Assembly (NCBI RefSeq): GCF_014656055.1
Contig: NZ_BNBR01000008.1
Span: 181,110 to 245,109, forward strand
Direction: 5' to 3'
Length of the DNA: 64,000 nt
DNA from: Streptomyces griseosporeus
GTDB taxonomy: Bacteria > Actinomycetota > Actinomycetes > Streptomycetales > Streptomycetaceae
Of this stretch, positions 42,468 through 51,138 are shown piece after piece. The notes under the pieces were generated by a model. That model was not told the origin of the DNA. It did no database searches and saw only the letters and a program-made list of their open reading frames with translations. The translations under genes were made by a program, and so were the position numbers. How positions within the stretch are numbered: position 1 is the first letter of the stretch; each line of letters begins with the position of its first letter.

Positions 42468-43361
42468 TCAGGACCCCTGGCCGCCCATGAGTGCCTCGAA
42501 GTCCTCGGTGTCCCCGGCCGGCGGCCGCTGTACGGCGACCGGCACGCCGTAGGTGTCGTAGTACGCCGTCTGGGTCATCGGGCCGGACGTCATCTCGGCC
42601 TTCTCCACCTTCTTGACCAGCAGGTTCTTCTCGTCGACCCAGATGTCGACCTGCTCCGCGGTGACGCCGGCGTCGGTGAGCTGCCGGCGCAGGGCCACGT
42701 CGCCGAGCGCGGAGACGTCGACGGTGCCGGTGTAGTGCCGGGTGGCGCGGCCCCCTACCGTCTCCCGGCCCGTCTCGCGCACCGTGCCGGAGGCCAGCAG
42801 GAGCCTCACGGGCAGCACGGGCGCGGTGTCGCGGAGCTGGTCGCGGAGGTAGGCGCCGGAGTCGCCGGGCAGCTCGGCGAGGTCGTCGAAGTCGTAGCGG
42901 ATCCAGTGCCGGCCGCCCATCCGCCGGGCGAAGTCCTCGCCGACCCGGGCGTAGTAGGCGTCGGGTAGCAGACGGGCCTCCATGGTGGTGGTGCCGAGCT
43001 TGCGCAGGGGCTCGGTGAGGCTGCCGCCGGTGTAGGTGATGCGCAGGGTGCCGGTGGAGTCGCCGGCCCAGTCCAGGGCGCCCTCGGTGCGGGTGGAGAG
43101 CAGGTCGCCCATGGCCGTGGTGGAGCTGATCCGGGCCGAGCCCGCCCCGGCGACGGCCCGCTCGACGGCGCGCAGCGCGTCCGCCGTACGGGGGTCGGGG
43201 CGCGGTGCGGCGCTCACGGTGCCGCCCGTGGCGTCCGGGCGGGCGGCGCCGTCGTCGGAGCCGCCGCACCCGGTCAGGGCCGTCAGCGCGGCGACGGCGG
43301 CCAGCAGGGCCGTCGTGGTCGGCGCGGCTCCCCGCGGGCGGGCGGTGCCCCTGTGCCTCAT
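42468..43361 (-). CDS. Lipoprotein, paralogue of the preceding one
   Basis: A 297-residue lipoprotein with signal peptide (ALLAAVAALTALTGC lipobox) and a Gly/Asp-rich linker. The mature part shares with its neighbour the pattern VDIWVDEKNLLVKKVEKAEM and YYDTYGVPVAV, ending with DFEALMGGQGS, so the two are probably an old tandem duplication. The start is ATG at 43361 with GAGGGGGAG. A function in lipid binding or envelope upkeep is inferred from the fold only. Confidence 0.82.
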   Translation of the reverse strand: MRHRGTARPRGAAPTTTALLAAVAALTALTGCGGSDDGAARPDATGGTVSAAPRPDPRTADALRAVERAVAGAGSARISSTTAMGDLLSTRTEGALDWAGDSTGTLRITYTGGSLTEPLRKLGTTTMEARLLPDAYYARVGEDFARRMGGRHWIRYDFDDLAELPGDSGAYLRDQLRDTAPVLPVRLLLASGTVRETGRETVGGRATRHYTGTVDVSALGDVALRRQLTDAGVTAEQVDIWVDEKNLLVKKVEKAEMTSGPMTQTAYYDTYGVPVAVQRPPAGDTEDFEALMGGQGS

Positions 43362-43424
43362 GTCTCCCCCTCGGGTCCCCGTGATCGCCACGCTAACCCG
43401 GCGAGGGGTCCCGGGGGTACGGGA

Positions 43425-43458
43425 ACGGGCCCCGCACCTGGGAAGGTGCGGGGCCCGT
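43425..43458 (-). terminator. rplA terminator
   Basis: ACGGGCCCCGCACC and GGTGCGGGGCCCGT form a perfect 14-bp stem with a 6-base loop, 25 bases past the rplA stop. Confidence 0.88.
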
Positions 43459-43482
43459 GACCGACTCGGTGAGCCGTCAGGC

Positions 43483-44208
43483 TCAGACCGCGGCCGGGTC
43501 CTCCTCGACGAGGAGGTTGCGGGTGCGGTTCGGGTCGACGGGGATGCCGGGGCCCATCGTGGTGGTGATGGCGGCCTTCTTGATGTAGCGACCCTTGGCG
43601 GCGGACGGCTTCAGACGGAGGATCTCCTCCAGCGCGGCGCCGTAGTTCTCCACCAGCTTGGCGTCGTCGAAGGACGCCTTGCCGATGATGAAGTGCAGGT
43701 TCGAGTGCTTGTCGACGCGGAACTCGATCTTGCCGCCCTTGATGTCGGTGACGGCCTTGGTCACGTCGGGGGTGACGGTGCCGGTCTTCGGGTTCGGCAT
43801 CAGACCACGGGGACCGAGCACGCGGCCGAGGCGGCCGACCTTGCCCATGAGGTCCGGGGTGGCGACGACGGCGTCGAAGTCCAGGCGGCCCTTGGAGACC
43901 TCGTCGATCAGCTCGTCGGCGCCGACGATGTCGGCGCCCGCGGCACGCGCGGCCTCGGCACGGTCGCCGGTCGCGAAGACCAGGACCCGGGCGGTCTTAC
44001 CGGTGCCGTGCGGAAGGTTCACGGTGCCACGGACCATCTGGTCGGCCTTGCGCGGGTCGACACCCAGACGGAAGGCGACCTCGACGGTGGCGTCGAACTT
44101 GGTCGTGGAGGTCTCCTTGGCGAGACGGACGGCCTCGAGCGGGGCGTACAGCTTCTCCCGGTCGACCTTGGCGTCCGCAGCCTTGAGAGCCTTGCTGCGC
44201 TTGCTCAC
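43483..44208 (-). CDS. rplA: 50S ribosomal protein L1
   Basis: A 241-residue protein of the L1 stalk, with the family segment MGKVGRLGRVLGPRGLMPNP and IEFRVDKHSNLHFIIGK. The start is GTG at 44208 with CAGGAG upstream, about 78 bases after rplK. Confidence 0.98.
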   Translation of the reverse strand: MSKRSKALKAADAKVDREKLYAPLEAVRLAKETSTTKFDATVEVAFRLGVDPRKADQMVRGTVNLPHGTGKTARVLVFATGDRAEAARAAGADIVGADELIDEVSKGRLDFDAVVATPDLMGKVGRLGRVLGPRGLMPNPKTGTVTPDVTKAVTDIKGGKIEFRVDKHSNLHFIIGKASFDDAKLVENYGAALEEILRLKPSAAKGRYIKKAAITTTMGPGIPVDPNRTRNLLVEEDPAAV

Positions 44209-44286
44209 GTGATGCTCCTGTGTTGGCTAGGAGTCGTGGTACGGGCCGAGCAGGCCCTTCCACGCTGTTCTGCAGGGGGGTTGAGG

Positions 44287-44721
44287 TCAGCCCTCGACGG
44301 TGACGCCCATGGAACGGGCGGTACCCTCGATGATCTTCGCCGCGGCGTCCAGGTCGTTGGCGTTGAGGTCGGGCATCTTGGTCTGGGCGATCTCGCGGAC
44401 CTGCGCCTGGGTGATCTTGGCGACCTTGGTCTTGTGCGGCTCGCCGGAGCCCTTGTCCACGCCCGCGGCCTTGAGGATCATCTTGGCGGCCGGCGGCGTC
44501 TTGGTGATGAAGGTGAAGGAGCGGTCCTCGTAGACCGTGATCTCCACCGGGATGACCCAACCGCGCTGCGACTCGGTCGCGGCGTTGTAGGCCTTGCAGA
44601 ACTCCATGATGTTGACGCCGTGCTGACCCAGCGCGGGGCCGACCGGCGGAGCCGGGTTGGCGGCACCGGCCTGGATCTGGAGCTTGATGAGCCCCGTGAC
44701 CTTCTTCTTCTTGGGAGGCAT
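44287..44721 (-). CDS. rplK: 50S ribosomal protein L11
   Basis: A 144-residue protein that, with 23S rRNA helices 43/44, forms the binding site for thiopeptides such as nosiheptide and thiostrepton. The drug-contact N-terminal segment AGAANPAPPVGPALGQHGVN keeps the prolines whose loss gives resistance in other species, so the target looks sensitive. Self-protection must therefore come from elsewhere, for example a 23S rRNA A1067 methyltransferase. Confidence 0.98.
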   Translation of the reverse strand: MPPKKKKVTGLIKLQIQAGAANPAPPVGPALGQHGVNIMEFCKAYNAATESQRGWVIPVEITVYEDRSFTFITKTPPAAKMILKAAGVDKGSGEPHKTKVAKITQAQVREIAQTKMPDLNANDLDAAAKIIEGTARSMGVTVEG

Positions 44722-44830
44722 AGCTCTCCGGGTCCTTTCGATTCGGGTCCATGCCCGCCACCGGGAACCACCCGGACGCAGGCATACCGCACAACGATAA
44801 CGGGTATAGATGCGCGGCCAAAAACCGAGC

Positions 44831-44864
44831 AGGTCAGGCGGCCGCGCGAGCGTCCGCCTGACCT
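44831..44864 (-). terminator. nusG terminator
   Basis: AGGTCAGGCGG and CCGCCTGACCT, perfect 11-bp stem with 12-base loop, followed on the minus strand by GCTCGGTTTTTGG. It separates secE-nusG from rplKA. Confidence 0.88.
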
Positions 44865-44866
44865 GT

Positions 44867-44902
44867 CCGGAAGCAGTGAGTCCACCGGAAGCAGTGAGTC
44901 CA
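44867..44902. repeat. 18-bp tandem duplication after nusG
   Basis: CCGGAAGCAGTGAGTCCA occurs twice back to back. It lies between the nusG stop and its terminator. Probably a neutral local duplication. Confidence 0.9.
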
Positions 44903-44919
44903 GCAGTGTCCCCGAGGGA

Positions 44920-45792
44920 CTAGTTCTTCTGGATCTGGTCGAACGACAGCTCGACCGGGGTCTCGCGACCGAAGATCTCCACCAGACCCTTGACCTTCTT
45001 GGAGTCGGGGTTGATCTCGTTGATGGTCGCCTGGAGGGTGGCGAACGGGCCGTCGGTGACGGTGACCGAGTCGCCGACCTCGAAGTCCAGCACCTGGACC
45101 TCGACCTTGCGCTGCGGCGCCGGCTTGCCCTCGGCCTCGGCGGCCTCGCGGGCGGCCTTCTCCTCCGCCTCCGGGGCGAGCATCTTGACGATCTCGTCCA
45201 GGGTCAGCGGGTACGGGTCGTAGGCGTTGCCCACGAAGCCGGTGACGCCCGGCGTGTTGCGGACGACGCCCCAGGACTCGTTGGTCAGGTCCATGCGGAC
45301 CAGCACGTAACCCGGCAGCTTGTTCTGCTTGATCGTCTTGCGGTCGCCGTTCTTGATCTGGACGACCTCTTCCTGCGGCACCTCGGCCTGGAAGATGTAG
45401 TCCTCGACGTTCAGCGAGACGGCGCGCTGCTCCAGGTTGGTCTTCACGCGGTTCTCGTAACCGGCGTAGGTGTGGATGACGTACCACTCGCCGGGCAGGG
45501 TGCGCAGCTCCTCGCGGAGGGCCTCGACGGGGTCGACCGGAGCGGTCTCCTCCTCGGCCTCCGCGGACTCCTCTGCGGACTCCTCGGCGTCTTCGGCAGC
45601 CTCTTCGTCGGCGTCCTCGACGTCCTCGGCGTGCACGGCGGCCTCCTCGGCCGGCTCGTCCGCCTCGGCGTCGGCAGCCTCGACCTCGTCCAGGTCCTCG
45701 TCCGCGCCCCCGACGATGTCGAGCTCGTCGTCGACGGACTCGACGCCTTCTCCGCGAGGCTCGACGGCGTCGTTCAGGTTCTGGTCAGACAC
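44920..45792 (-). CDS. nusG: Transcription termination/antitermination factor NusG
   Basis: A 290-residue protein. A highly acidic, Ala/Glu/Asp-rich extension of about 95 residues, typical of actinobacterial NusG, precedes the NGN domain (EWYVIHTYAGYENRVKTNLE) and the C-terminal KOW domain (VTDGPFATLQATINEINPDS). It binds RNA polymerase and links it to Rho and ribosomes. The start is GTG at 45792. It follows secE by 80 bases. Confidence 0.97.
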   Translation of the reverse strand: MSDQNLNDAVEPRGEGVESVDDELDIVGGADEDLDEVEAADAEADEPAEEAAVHAEDVEDADEEAAEDAEESAEESAEAEEETAPVDPVEALREELRTLPGEWYVIHTYAGYENRVKTNLEQRAVSLNVEDYIFQAEVPQEEVVQIKNGDRKTIKQNKLPGYVLVRMDLTNESWGVVRNTPGVTGFVGNAYDPYPLTLDEIVKMLAPEAEEKAAREAAEAEGKPAPQRKVEVQVLDFEVGDSVTVTDGPFATLQATINEINPDSKKVKGLVEIFGRETPVELSFDQIQKN

Positions 45793-45872
45793 GGTGGCTG
45801 CTTCTTCCTGGATACATAGGGGTGGAACACGCGAAACGGGCGCCGGATACCTCGGCGCCCTTCGCTTACTGC

Positions 45873-46160
45873 TCAGCCGAACACGTACTTGGCGGCGTGG
45901 CTGAGTCCATAGTCAATCACGGTCACCAAGGCGATCATGACGATGACGAAGAAGATCACCACGGTGGTGTACGACGTCAGCTGGTTGCGCGTCGGCCAGA
46001 CCACCTTGCGGAGCTCCGCGATGATCTGCCGGTAGAAGAGGGCAAGGCGCTTCAGCGGGCCCTTCTTGGCACGCTTACCGCCCTTGCGGGTCTTCTTCCT
46101 GGTCTCCGCCGCCTCATCCTGGGCGTCAGGCGTGTCGATGGAGCCCACGGCGTCCGCCAT
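45873..46160 (-). CDS. secE: Preprotein translocase subunit SecE
   Basis: A 95-residue protein: basic N-terminus (RKKTRKGGKRAKKGPLKRL), the conserved amphipathic RQIIAELRKVVWPTRNQL and one membrane helix (VVIFFVIVMIALVTVIDYGL). It clamps SecY in the translocon. The ATG at 46160 is 108 bases downstream of tRNA-Trp. Confidence 0.97.
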   Translation of the reverse strand: MADAVGSIDTPDAQDEAAETRKKTRKGGKRAKKGPLKRLALFYRQIIAELRKVVWPTRNQLTSYTTVVIFFVIVMIALVTVIDYGLSHAAKYVFG

Positions 46161-46268
46161 TCGTCCTCACCTGATCCCGGGTCGTGGCCGTGCCGCGCCC
46201 GGTCTGAGCCGCACGGCGGTGCATTACTGTACGTACATGCGCACACATCCTGGCGAAGGTGTGTGTAG

Positions 46269-46341
46269 CAGGGCCGGAGGGACTTGAACCCCCAACCGCC
46301 GGTTTTGGAGACCGGTGCTCTACCAATTGAGCTACGACCCT
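46269..46341 (-). tRNA. tRNA-Trp (CCA)
   Basis: A cloverleaf on the minus strand: acceptor AGGGTCG/CGGCCCT, D arm GCTC..GAGC, anticodon loop CTCCAAA (CCA), T arm with GGTTCAAGT. CCA is not encoded. The tRNA-Trp/secE/nusG order is typical of Streptomyces. The region 46342-46637 shows no gene. Confidence 0.95.
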
Positions 46342-46637
46342 TTGTGTGTCCCCCAACGTACCGCATCCGGTCGGGTGCGTGGTGTGCACCGGTTCCGGAA
46401 CCGCCATTGCGGTGCGGCTGCCGAAGGCCAACGAGGTGAGAGTGTACGTGCTCCGGGGCGCCTCGTCGAACAGAAAGTGCCCGTCGGGGCCGTGCGGAGG
46501 GGAGATCGGCGGGAAACCACCGGAAGATCACCAGGCCATGCGCCGGATCCGGACTCCAGTTCACCTGGGCACCCTGTGCTGTTCAGTCTGTGAAACCCGC
46601 GTGCCGGGCCGGTTTCCGGTCTGAAACCATGGGCGGT

Positions 46638-47864
46638 ATGAGCGCTGCAACCCCTCCCACCGAGCGCCGGGTCTCGGCCCGCATCGGCGCGATCTCCGAG
46701 TCCGCCACCCTCGCCGTGGACGCCAAGGCCAAGGCCCTCAAGGCCGCCGGGCGCCCGGTGATCGGCTTCGGCGCCGGCGAGCCCGACTTCCCGACCCCGG
46801 ACTACATCGTCGAGGCGGCCGTCGAGGCCTGTAAGAACCCCAAGTTCCACCGCTACACCCCGGCCGGCGGCCTGCCCGAGCTGAAGGCCGCGATCGCCCA
46901 GAAGACCAAGCGGGACTCCGGCTACGAGGTCGAGGCCGCGCAGGTCCTGGTCACCAACGGCGGCAAGCAGGCCATCTACGAGGCCTTCGCCGCGATCCTC
47001 GACCCCGGCGACGAGGTCATCGTCCCGGCCCCCTACTGGACGACGTACCCCGAGTCGATCCGGCTGGCCGGCGGTGTCCCGGTGGAGGTGGTCGCCGACG
47101 AGACGACCGGCTACCGCGTCTCCGTCGAGCAGCTGGAGGCCGCGCGCACCGAGAACACCAAGGTCCTGCTCTTCGTCTCCCCCTCCAACCCGACCGGCGC
47201 CGTCTACACCCGCGAGCAGATCGAGGAGATCGGCCGCTGGGCCGCCGAGAAGGGCCTGTGGGTCCTGACCGACGAGATCTACGAGCACCTGGTCTACGGC
47301 GACGCCGAGTTCCACTCGCTGCCGGTGGTCGTGCCCGAGCTGGCCGACAAGTGCATCGTGGTCAACGGTGTCGCCAAGACGTACGCCATGACCGGCTGGC
47401 GCGTGGGCTGGGTCATCGGCCCCAAGGACGTCGTCAAGGCCGCGACCAACCTCCAGTCGCACGCCACCTCCAACGTCTCCAACGTCGCCCAGGTGGCCGC
47501 GTTGGCCGCCGTCTCCGGCGACCTGTCGGCCGTCGAGAAGATGAAGGAGGCCTTCGACCGGCGCCGCAAGACCATCGTCCGCATGCTCAACGAGATCGAC
47601 GGCGTGCTCTGCCCGGAGCCCGAGGGCGCCTTCTACGCCTACCCGTCGGTCAAGGGCCTGCTCGGCAAGGAGATCCGCGGCAAGCGCCCGCAGGACACCG
47701 TCGAGCTGGCCGCGCTGATCCTGGAGGAGGCGGAGGTCGCGGTCGTCCCGGGCGAGGCCTTCGGCACGCCGGGTTACCTGCGGCTGTCGTACGCGCTGGG
47801 TGACGAGGACCTCGTCGAGGGTGTCTCGCGGATCCAGAAGCTGCTGGCGGAGGCGCGGGACTGA
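46638..47864 (+). CDS. aspC: Aspartate aminotransferase (class I/II)
   Basis: A 408-residue PLP enzyme. Motifs are GEPDFPTPDYI near the start, VTNGGKQAIYEAF, SPSNPTGAVYT, DEIYEHLVY and the PLP lysine in NGVAKTYAMTGWRVGW, ending with a PEGAFYAYPS and LRLSYA core. It exchanges amino groups between aspartate and 2-oxoglutarate, probably also other amino acids. The ATG at 46638 follows GGGCGG; an ATG at 46629 is possible. Confidence 0.92.
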   Translation: MSAATPPTERRVSARIGAISESATLAVDAKAKALKAAGRPVIGFGAGEPDFPTPDYIVEAAVEACKNPKFHRYTPAGGLPELKAAIAQKTKRDSGYEVEAAQVLVTNGGKQAIYEAFAAILDPGDEVIVPAPYWTTYPESIRLAGGVPVEVVADETTGYRVSVEQLEAARTENTKVLLFVSPSNPTGAVYTREQIEEIGRWAAEKGLWVLTDEIYEHLVYGDAEFHSLPVVVPELADKCIVVNGVAKTYAMTGWRVGWVIGPKDVVKAATNLQSHATSNVSNVAQVAALAAVSGDLSAVEKMKEAFDRRRKTIVRMLNEIDGVLCPEPEGAFYAYPSVKGLLGKEIRGKRPQDTVELAALILEEAEVAVVPGEAFGTPGYLRLSYALGDEDLVEGVSRIQKLLAEARD

Positions 47865-48016
47865 GGTCCCCGCCCGTCGCGCCGTCGCACGGCCCCTCGG
47901 GGGCACCACCGGTCCTTCCGGCGGTGCCCCCGTTCGTTTGTGCTGGCAAGGCCACGTTCGGGGAGGTTCGGGGAATCGGCTACCGGTACGGCGGTGACGT
48001 GCGGCAGGATCTGGGA

Positions 48017-49057
48017 ATGGAGCGTGTACGTGATCTCTCTGAGCTGCCGAAGGCCCATCTCCACCTGCACTTCACCGGCTCGATGCGGCCGGCCACCGTC
48101 CTGGAACTGGCCGACAAGTACGGCGTCCGCCTGCCCGAGACGCTGACGGAGGCCCTGGTCAGCGGGGAACCGCCGCAGCTGCGCGCCACCGACGAACGCG
48201 GCTGGTTCCGCTTCCAGCGGCTCTACGACGCCGCCCGCTCCTGCCTGCGCGAACCCGAGGACATCCGGCGGCTGGTGCGCGAGGCCGCCGAGGAGGACCT
48301 CAAGGACGGCTCGGGGTGGCTGGAGATCCAGGTCGACCCGACGTCGTACGCGCCCCGGCTCGGGGGGCTGATCCCGGCGCTGGAGATCATCCTCGACGCG
48401 GTCGAGACGACCTCGCGGGAGACCGGCCTCGGGATGCGGGTGCTGGTCGCCGCGAACCGCATGAAGCATCCGCTGGACGCCCGCACCCTCGCCCGGCTGG
48501 CCGTGCGGTACGCCGACCGGGGCGTCGTCGGCTTCGGCCTGTCGAACGACGAACGCCGCGGCCTCGCCAGGGACTTCGACCGCGCCTTCCACATCGCCCG
48601 CGAGGGCGGGCTGCTGTCCGCGCCGCACGGAGGCGAGCTGGCGGGCCCCTCGTCGGTACGGGACTGCCTCGACGACCTGCACGCCTCGCGGATCGGGCAC
48701 GGGGTGCGCGCGGCGGACGACCCCCGGCTGATGCGGCGGCTCGCCGAGCGGGGGGTGACCTGCGAGGTGTGCCCCGCGTCGAACGTGGCGCTCGGGGTGT
48801 ACGAGAAGCCCGAGGACGTGCCGCTGCGCACCCTGTTCGAGGCGGGCGTGCCGATGGCGCTGGGCGCCGACGACCCGCTGCTGTTCGGCTCCCGGCTGGC
48901 GGCGCAGTACGAGATCGCCCGGCAGCACCACGGCTTCACCGACGAGGAGCTGGCGGAGCTGGCGCGTCAGTCGGTCCGGGGGTCGGCGGCGCCGGAGGAC
49001 GTCAAGGCGAAGCTGCTGGCCGGGGTGGATGACTGGCTGGGCGGCCCGGCTGCCTGA
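48017..49057 (+). CDS. Adenosine deaminase-like hydrolase
   Basis: A 346-residue metal-dependent hydrolase of the adenosine/AMP deaminase family. The N-terminal HLHLHFTGSM gives the HxH metal pair, followed by LSAPHGGELAGP, RIGHGVRAADD and the late Asp pair GADDPLLF. The HxH is followed by FTGS instead of the DGSL seen in most adenosine deaminases, so substrate preference may differ. The start is ATG at 48017 with AGGA. Purine salvage is the family role; the exact substrate is not shown here. Confidence 0.85.
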   Translation: MERVRDLSELPKAHLHLHFTGSMRPATVLELADKYGVRLPETLTEALVSGEPPQLRATDERGWFRFQRLYDAARSCLREPEDIRRLVREAAEEDLKDGSGWLEIQVDPTSYAPRLGGLIPALEIILDAVETTSRETGLGMRVLVAANRMKHPLDARTLARLAVRYADRGVVGFGLSNDERRGLARDFDRAFHIAREGGLLSAPHGGELAGPSSVRDCLDDLHASRIGHGVRAADDPRLMRRLAERGVTCEVCPASNVALGVYEKPEDVPLRTLFEAGVPMALGADDPLLFGSRLAAQYEIARQHHGFTDEELAELARQSVRGSAAPEDVKAKLLAGVDDWLGGPAA

Positions 49058-49087
49058 CCCGGCTTCCGGGGAAGGGGCCTGGGGCCC

Positions 49088-50152
49088 TTACAGGCTGACC
49101 CCGACCGTCACCGGCTCGTTGACCAGCGTGATCCCGAACGCCTCGCGCACGCCTGCGACGACTTCCCGGGCCAGGGCGAGGAGGTCCTCTGTGGTGGCCT
49201 CGCCGCGGTTGGTGAGGGCGAGGGTGTGCTTGGTGGAGATGCGGGCGGGGCCCGTGCCGTAGCCCTTGGTGAAGCCGGCCTTGTCGATCAGCCAGGCCGC
49301 GGAGGTCTTGGTGTGGCCGGGGTGGCCGGGGCCGGCCGGGTAGGCGGGCGGCTCGACGCCGTCGCCGAGGCGTTCGCGCACGCGCGCGTGGAACGCGGCG
49401 AACTGCTCGTCCGTGAGGATCGGGTTGGTGAAGAAGGAGCCGGCCGACCAAGTGTCGTGGTCCTCGGGGTCCAGGACCATGCCCTTCCCGGCGCGCAGCT
49501 TCAGCACGGTCTCGCGGGCCTCTGCGAGGGGGACGCGGTCGCCGGGTTCGACGCCGAGGGCGCGGGCGGTCTCGGCGTACTTGAGCGGTGCGGAGAGTCC
49601 GCCGGCGTCTTCGAGCGCGAAGCGGACGCGCAGGACGACGTACCGGTTGGGGTCGGCCTTGAAGCGGCTGTGGCGGTACGTGAAGACGCAGTCGGCGTTG
49701 GTGAGGGTGACCGTCTCGTGGGCGCGGCGGTCGTAGGCGATCACCTCGGTGATCGTGGAGGAGACCTCCTGGCCGTACGCGCCGACGTTCTGGATGGGGG
49801 TGGCGCCGGCCGAGCCGGGGATGCCGGCGAGGCACTCGATGCCGGCGAGGCCGGCGTCGACGGTGCGGGCGACGGCGTCGGTCCACACCTCGCCGGCGGC
49901 GAGTTCGAGGGTGGTGCCGGTCAGCTCGAAGCCGGTGGTGGCGATGCGGAGTGCGGTGCCGGCGAAGCCCTTGTCGCCGATGACCAGGTTGGAGCCGCCG
50001 CCGATGACGAGCAGCGGGGTGCCGGTGGCGTCGGCCTCGCGGACGGCGTCGATCACTTCGGCGTCGGTGGTCGCGGTGACGAGGCGGTCGGCGGGGCCGC
50101 CGAGGCGGAAGGTGGTCAGCGGGGCGAGGGGGGCGTCGTGGAGTACCTGCAC
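49088..50152 (-). CDS. murB: UDP-N-acetylenolpyruvoylglucosamine reductase
   Basis: A 354-residue flavoenzyme that reduces UDP-GlcNAc-enolpyruvate to UDP-MurNAc in peptidoglycan synthesis. Seen: TTFRLGGPADRLV and GGGSNLVI (FAD), GSAGATPIQNVGAYGQEVS, FTYRHSRFK, and the catalytic Ser in WSAGSFFTNPIL; the C-terminus has the type I organisation. The start is GTG at 50152. It is convergent with the adenosine deaminase gene. Confidence 0.95.
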   Translation of the reverse strand: MQVLHDAPLAPLTTFRLGGPADRLVTATTDAEVIDAVREADATGTPLLVIGGGSNLVIGDKGFAGTALRIATTGFELTGTTLELAAGEVWTDAVARTVDAGLAGIECLAGIPGSAGATPIQNVGAYGQEVSSTITEVIAYDRRAHETVTLTNADCVFTYRHSRFKADPNRYVVLRVRFALEDAGGLSAPLKYAETARALGVEPGDRVPLAEARETVLKLRAGKGMVLDPEDHDTWSAGSFFTNPILTDEQFAAFHARVRERLGDGVEPPAYPAGPGHPGHTKTSAAWLIDKAGFTKGYGTGPARISTKHTLALTNRGEATTEDLLALAREVVAGVREAFGITLVNEPVTVGVSL

Positions 50153-50185
50153 GGGGTCAGCCTACGAGACGGGGGGTGGGGGGTG

Positions 50186-50352
50186 GGGGGGCTGGGCGCG
50201 GGGTCGCCGGTGCGGGTGGGTGGGGGGCTGGTCGCGCCGTTCCCCGCGGTGTGCCTGCGGCGGCCGGTGCGGGTGGGTGGGTGGTTGCTCGCGCAGTTCC
50301 CCGCGCCCCTATATGCCTGCGGCGGCCCGCGCGGGTGTGTGGGGGGCTGGTG
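50186..50352. repeat. Imperfect ~60-bp tandem repeats downstream of the DUF3291-type gene
   Basis: GCGGCCGGTGCGGGTGGGTGG-like units recur about three times at 55-60 base spacing, interleaved with CTCGCGCAGTTCCCCGCGCC-type strings. The latter string is common in Streptomyces intergenic DNA. The region 50153-50694 (542 bases) has no credible gene and is filled by these repeats and those at 50522. Confidence 0.7.
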
Positions 50353-50521
50353 TAGCGCGCTCTGCTGGTGGTGGGTCGGGGCCGCGCCGGGGGGTATCCG
50401 TCCTCGGTGCGCCGCTGGGTACGGTCAAATTGGCACCCTCTCTTTCCGGCGCCCGCTGCGGGCGGACACCCCCCGACACGTCCCCTCCCCGCCGTCGGCG
50501 GCTCCCCCACTCAGCCCACGC

Positions 50522-50635
50522 AGCTGCGGGCAGCCGCACCGCTGGGCCGGCGCCCACCCAGCAGCGGGCCGCCCCGCCGACTTAGCTGCGGGCAGTCGTG
50601 CCGCTGGGGCGGCACGGGTGGGCGCAGCGGCACCC
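50522..50635. repeat. Two copies of a Streptomyces intergenic palindromic repeat
   Basis: AGCTGCGGGCAG followed by a CCGCTGGG core and a GGC..GGG arm occurs at 50522-50568 and again at 50584-50633 with several differences. Such GC-rich, self-complementary repeats are frequent between Streptomyces genes and can act as weak terminators of both flanking genes. Confidence 0.7.
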
Positions 50636-50694
50636 CGTTAGCGCCGGGCCGCGCGACCCACCCCCGGCCGGCACCGGTGCCCCGCACCGCAATC

Positions 50695-51075
50695 TCACCT
50701 CAGCCTCCGTGCCGCCTCCTCCCACCGCACATGCAGTTCCTCGCTCGACGTCGTCCAGGAGGCGAACCTCACGTCTCGCATCTCCCCGGCCAACCCCCGC
50801 GAGACCGGCGCATGCACCCCACCCCCGGCGAACGCCTTCAGCGCCTCCGCCGACTCCCACGCGGACAACGTCCAGAACGTCCGCCTGAACGGCTGCGCCT
50901 TCAGCGACGCCCCGTACGCCCCCGGCGCCCGCCCCACCTGCCGCCACACCCCCGCCGTACGCAGCAGGAACCGCACCGCCCCGAGAAGCGTGCGCGTCTC
51001 GAACCGGGAGGCGAAGACATGGACGTCGGCCCCCGCCGGCGGGGTGTTCGGCACGGTCCAGGGAAGCGTGGGCAT
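50695..51075 (-). CDS. Small ferredoxin-fold protein, DUF3291/monooxygenase-like
   Basis: A 126-residue protein. ASRFETRTLLGAVRFLLRT near the start and TFWTLSAWESAEALKAFAGG match the dimeric alpha-beta barrel (ABM-like, DUF3291) family, whose members include small oxygenases and heme proteins. It lies 63 bases downstream of the MFS exporter gene, so it may be part of that operon. No active-site residue can be named. Confidence 0.65.
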   Translation of the reverse strand: MPTLPWTVPNTPPAGADVHVFASRFETRTLLGAVRFLLRTAGVWRQVGRAPGAYGASLKAQPFRRTFWTLSAWESAEALKAFAGGGVHAPVSRGLAGEMRDVRFASWTTSSEELHVRWEEAARRLR

Positions 51076-51138
51076 GGCGGTCTCCTGTCAGCGAGGTCGA
51101 GGGAGGGATCGAAGCCGGGGGCAACAGCGGCCTCCGGC

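Noticed and set aside
44867..44902. 18-bp tandem repeat as an attachment site of a mobile element
   Set aside because: The copies are adjacent, no integrase is present and nothing lies between them.
49226..50641. Long plus-strand frame across murB and the repeat region
   Set aside because: Gly/Ala/Val-rich antisense of murB, running into repeat DNA; no RBS or family match.
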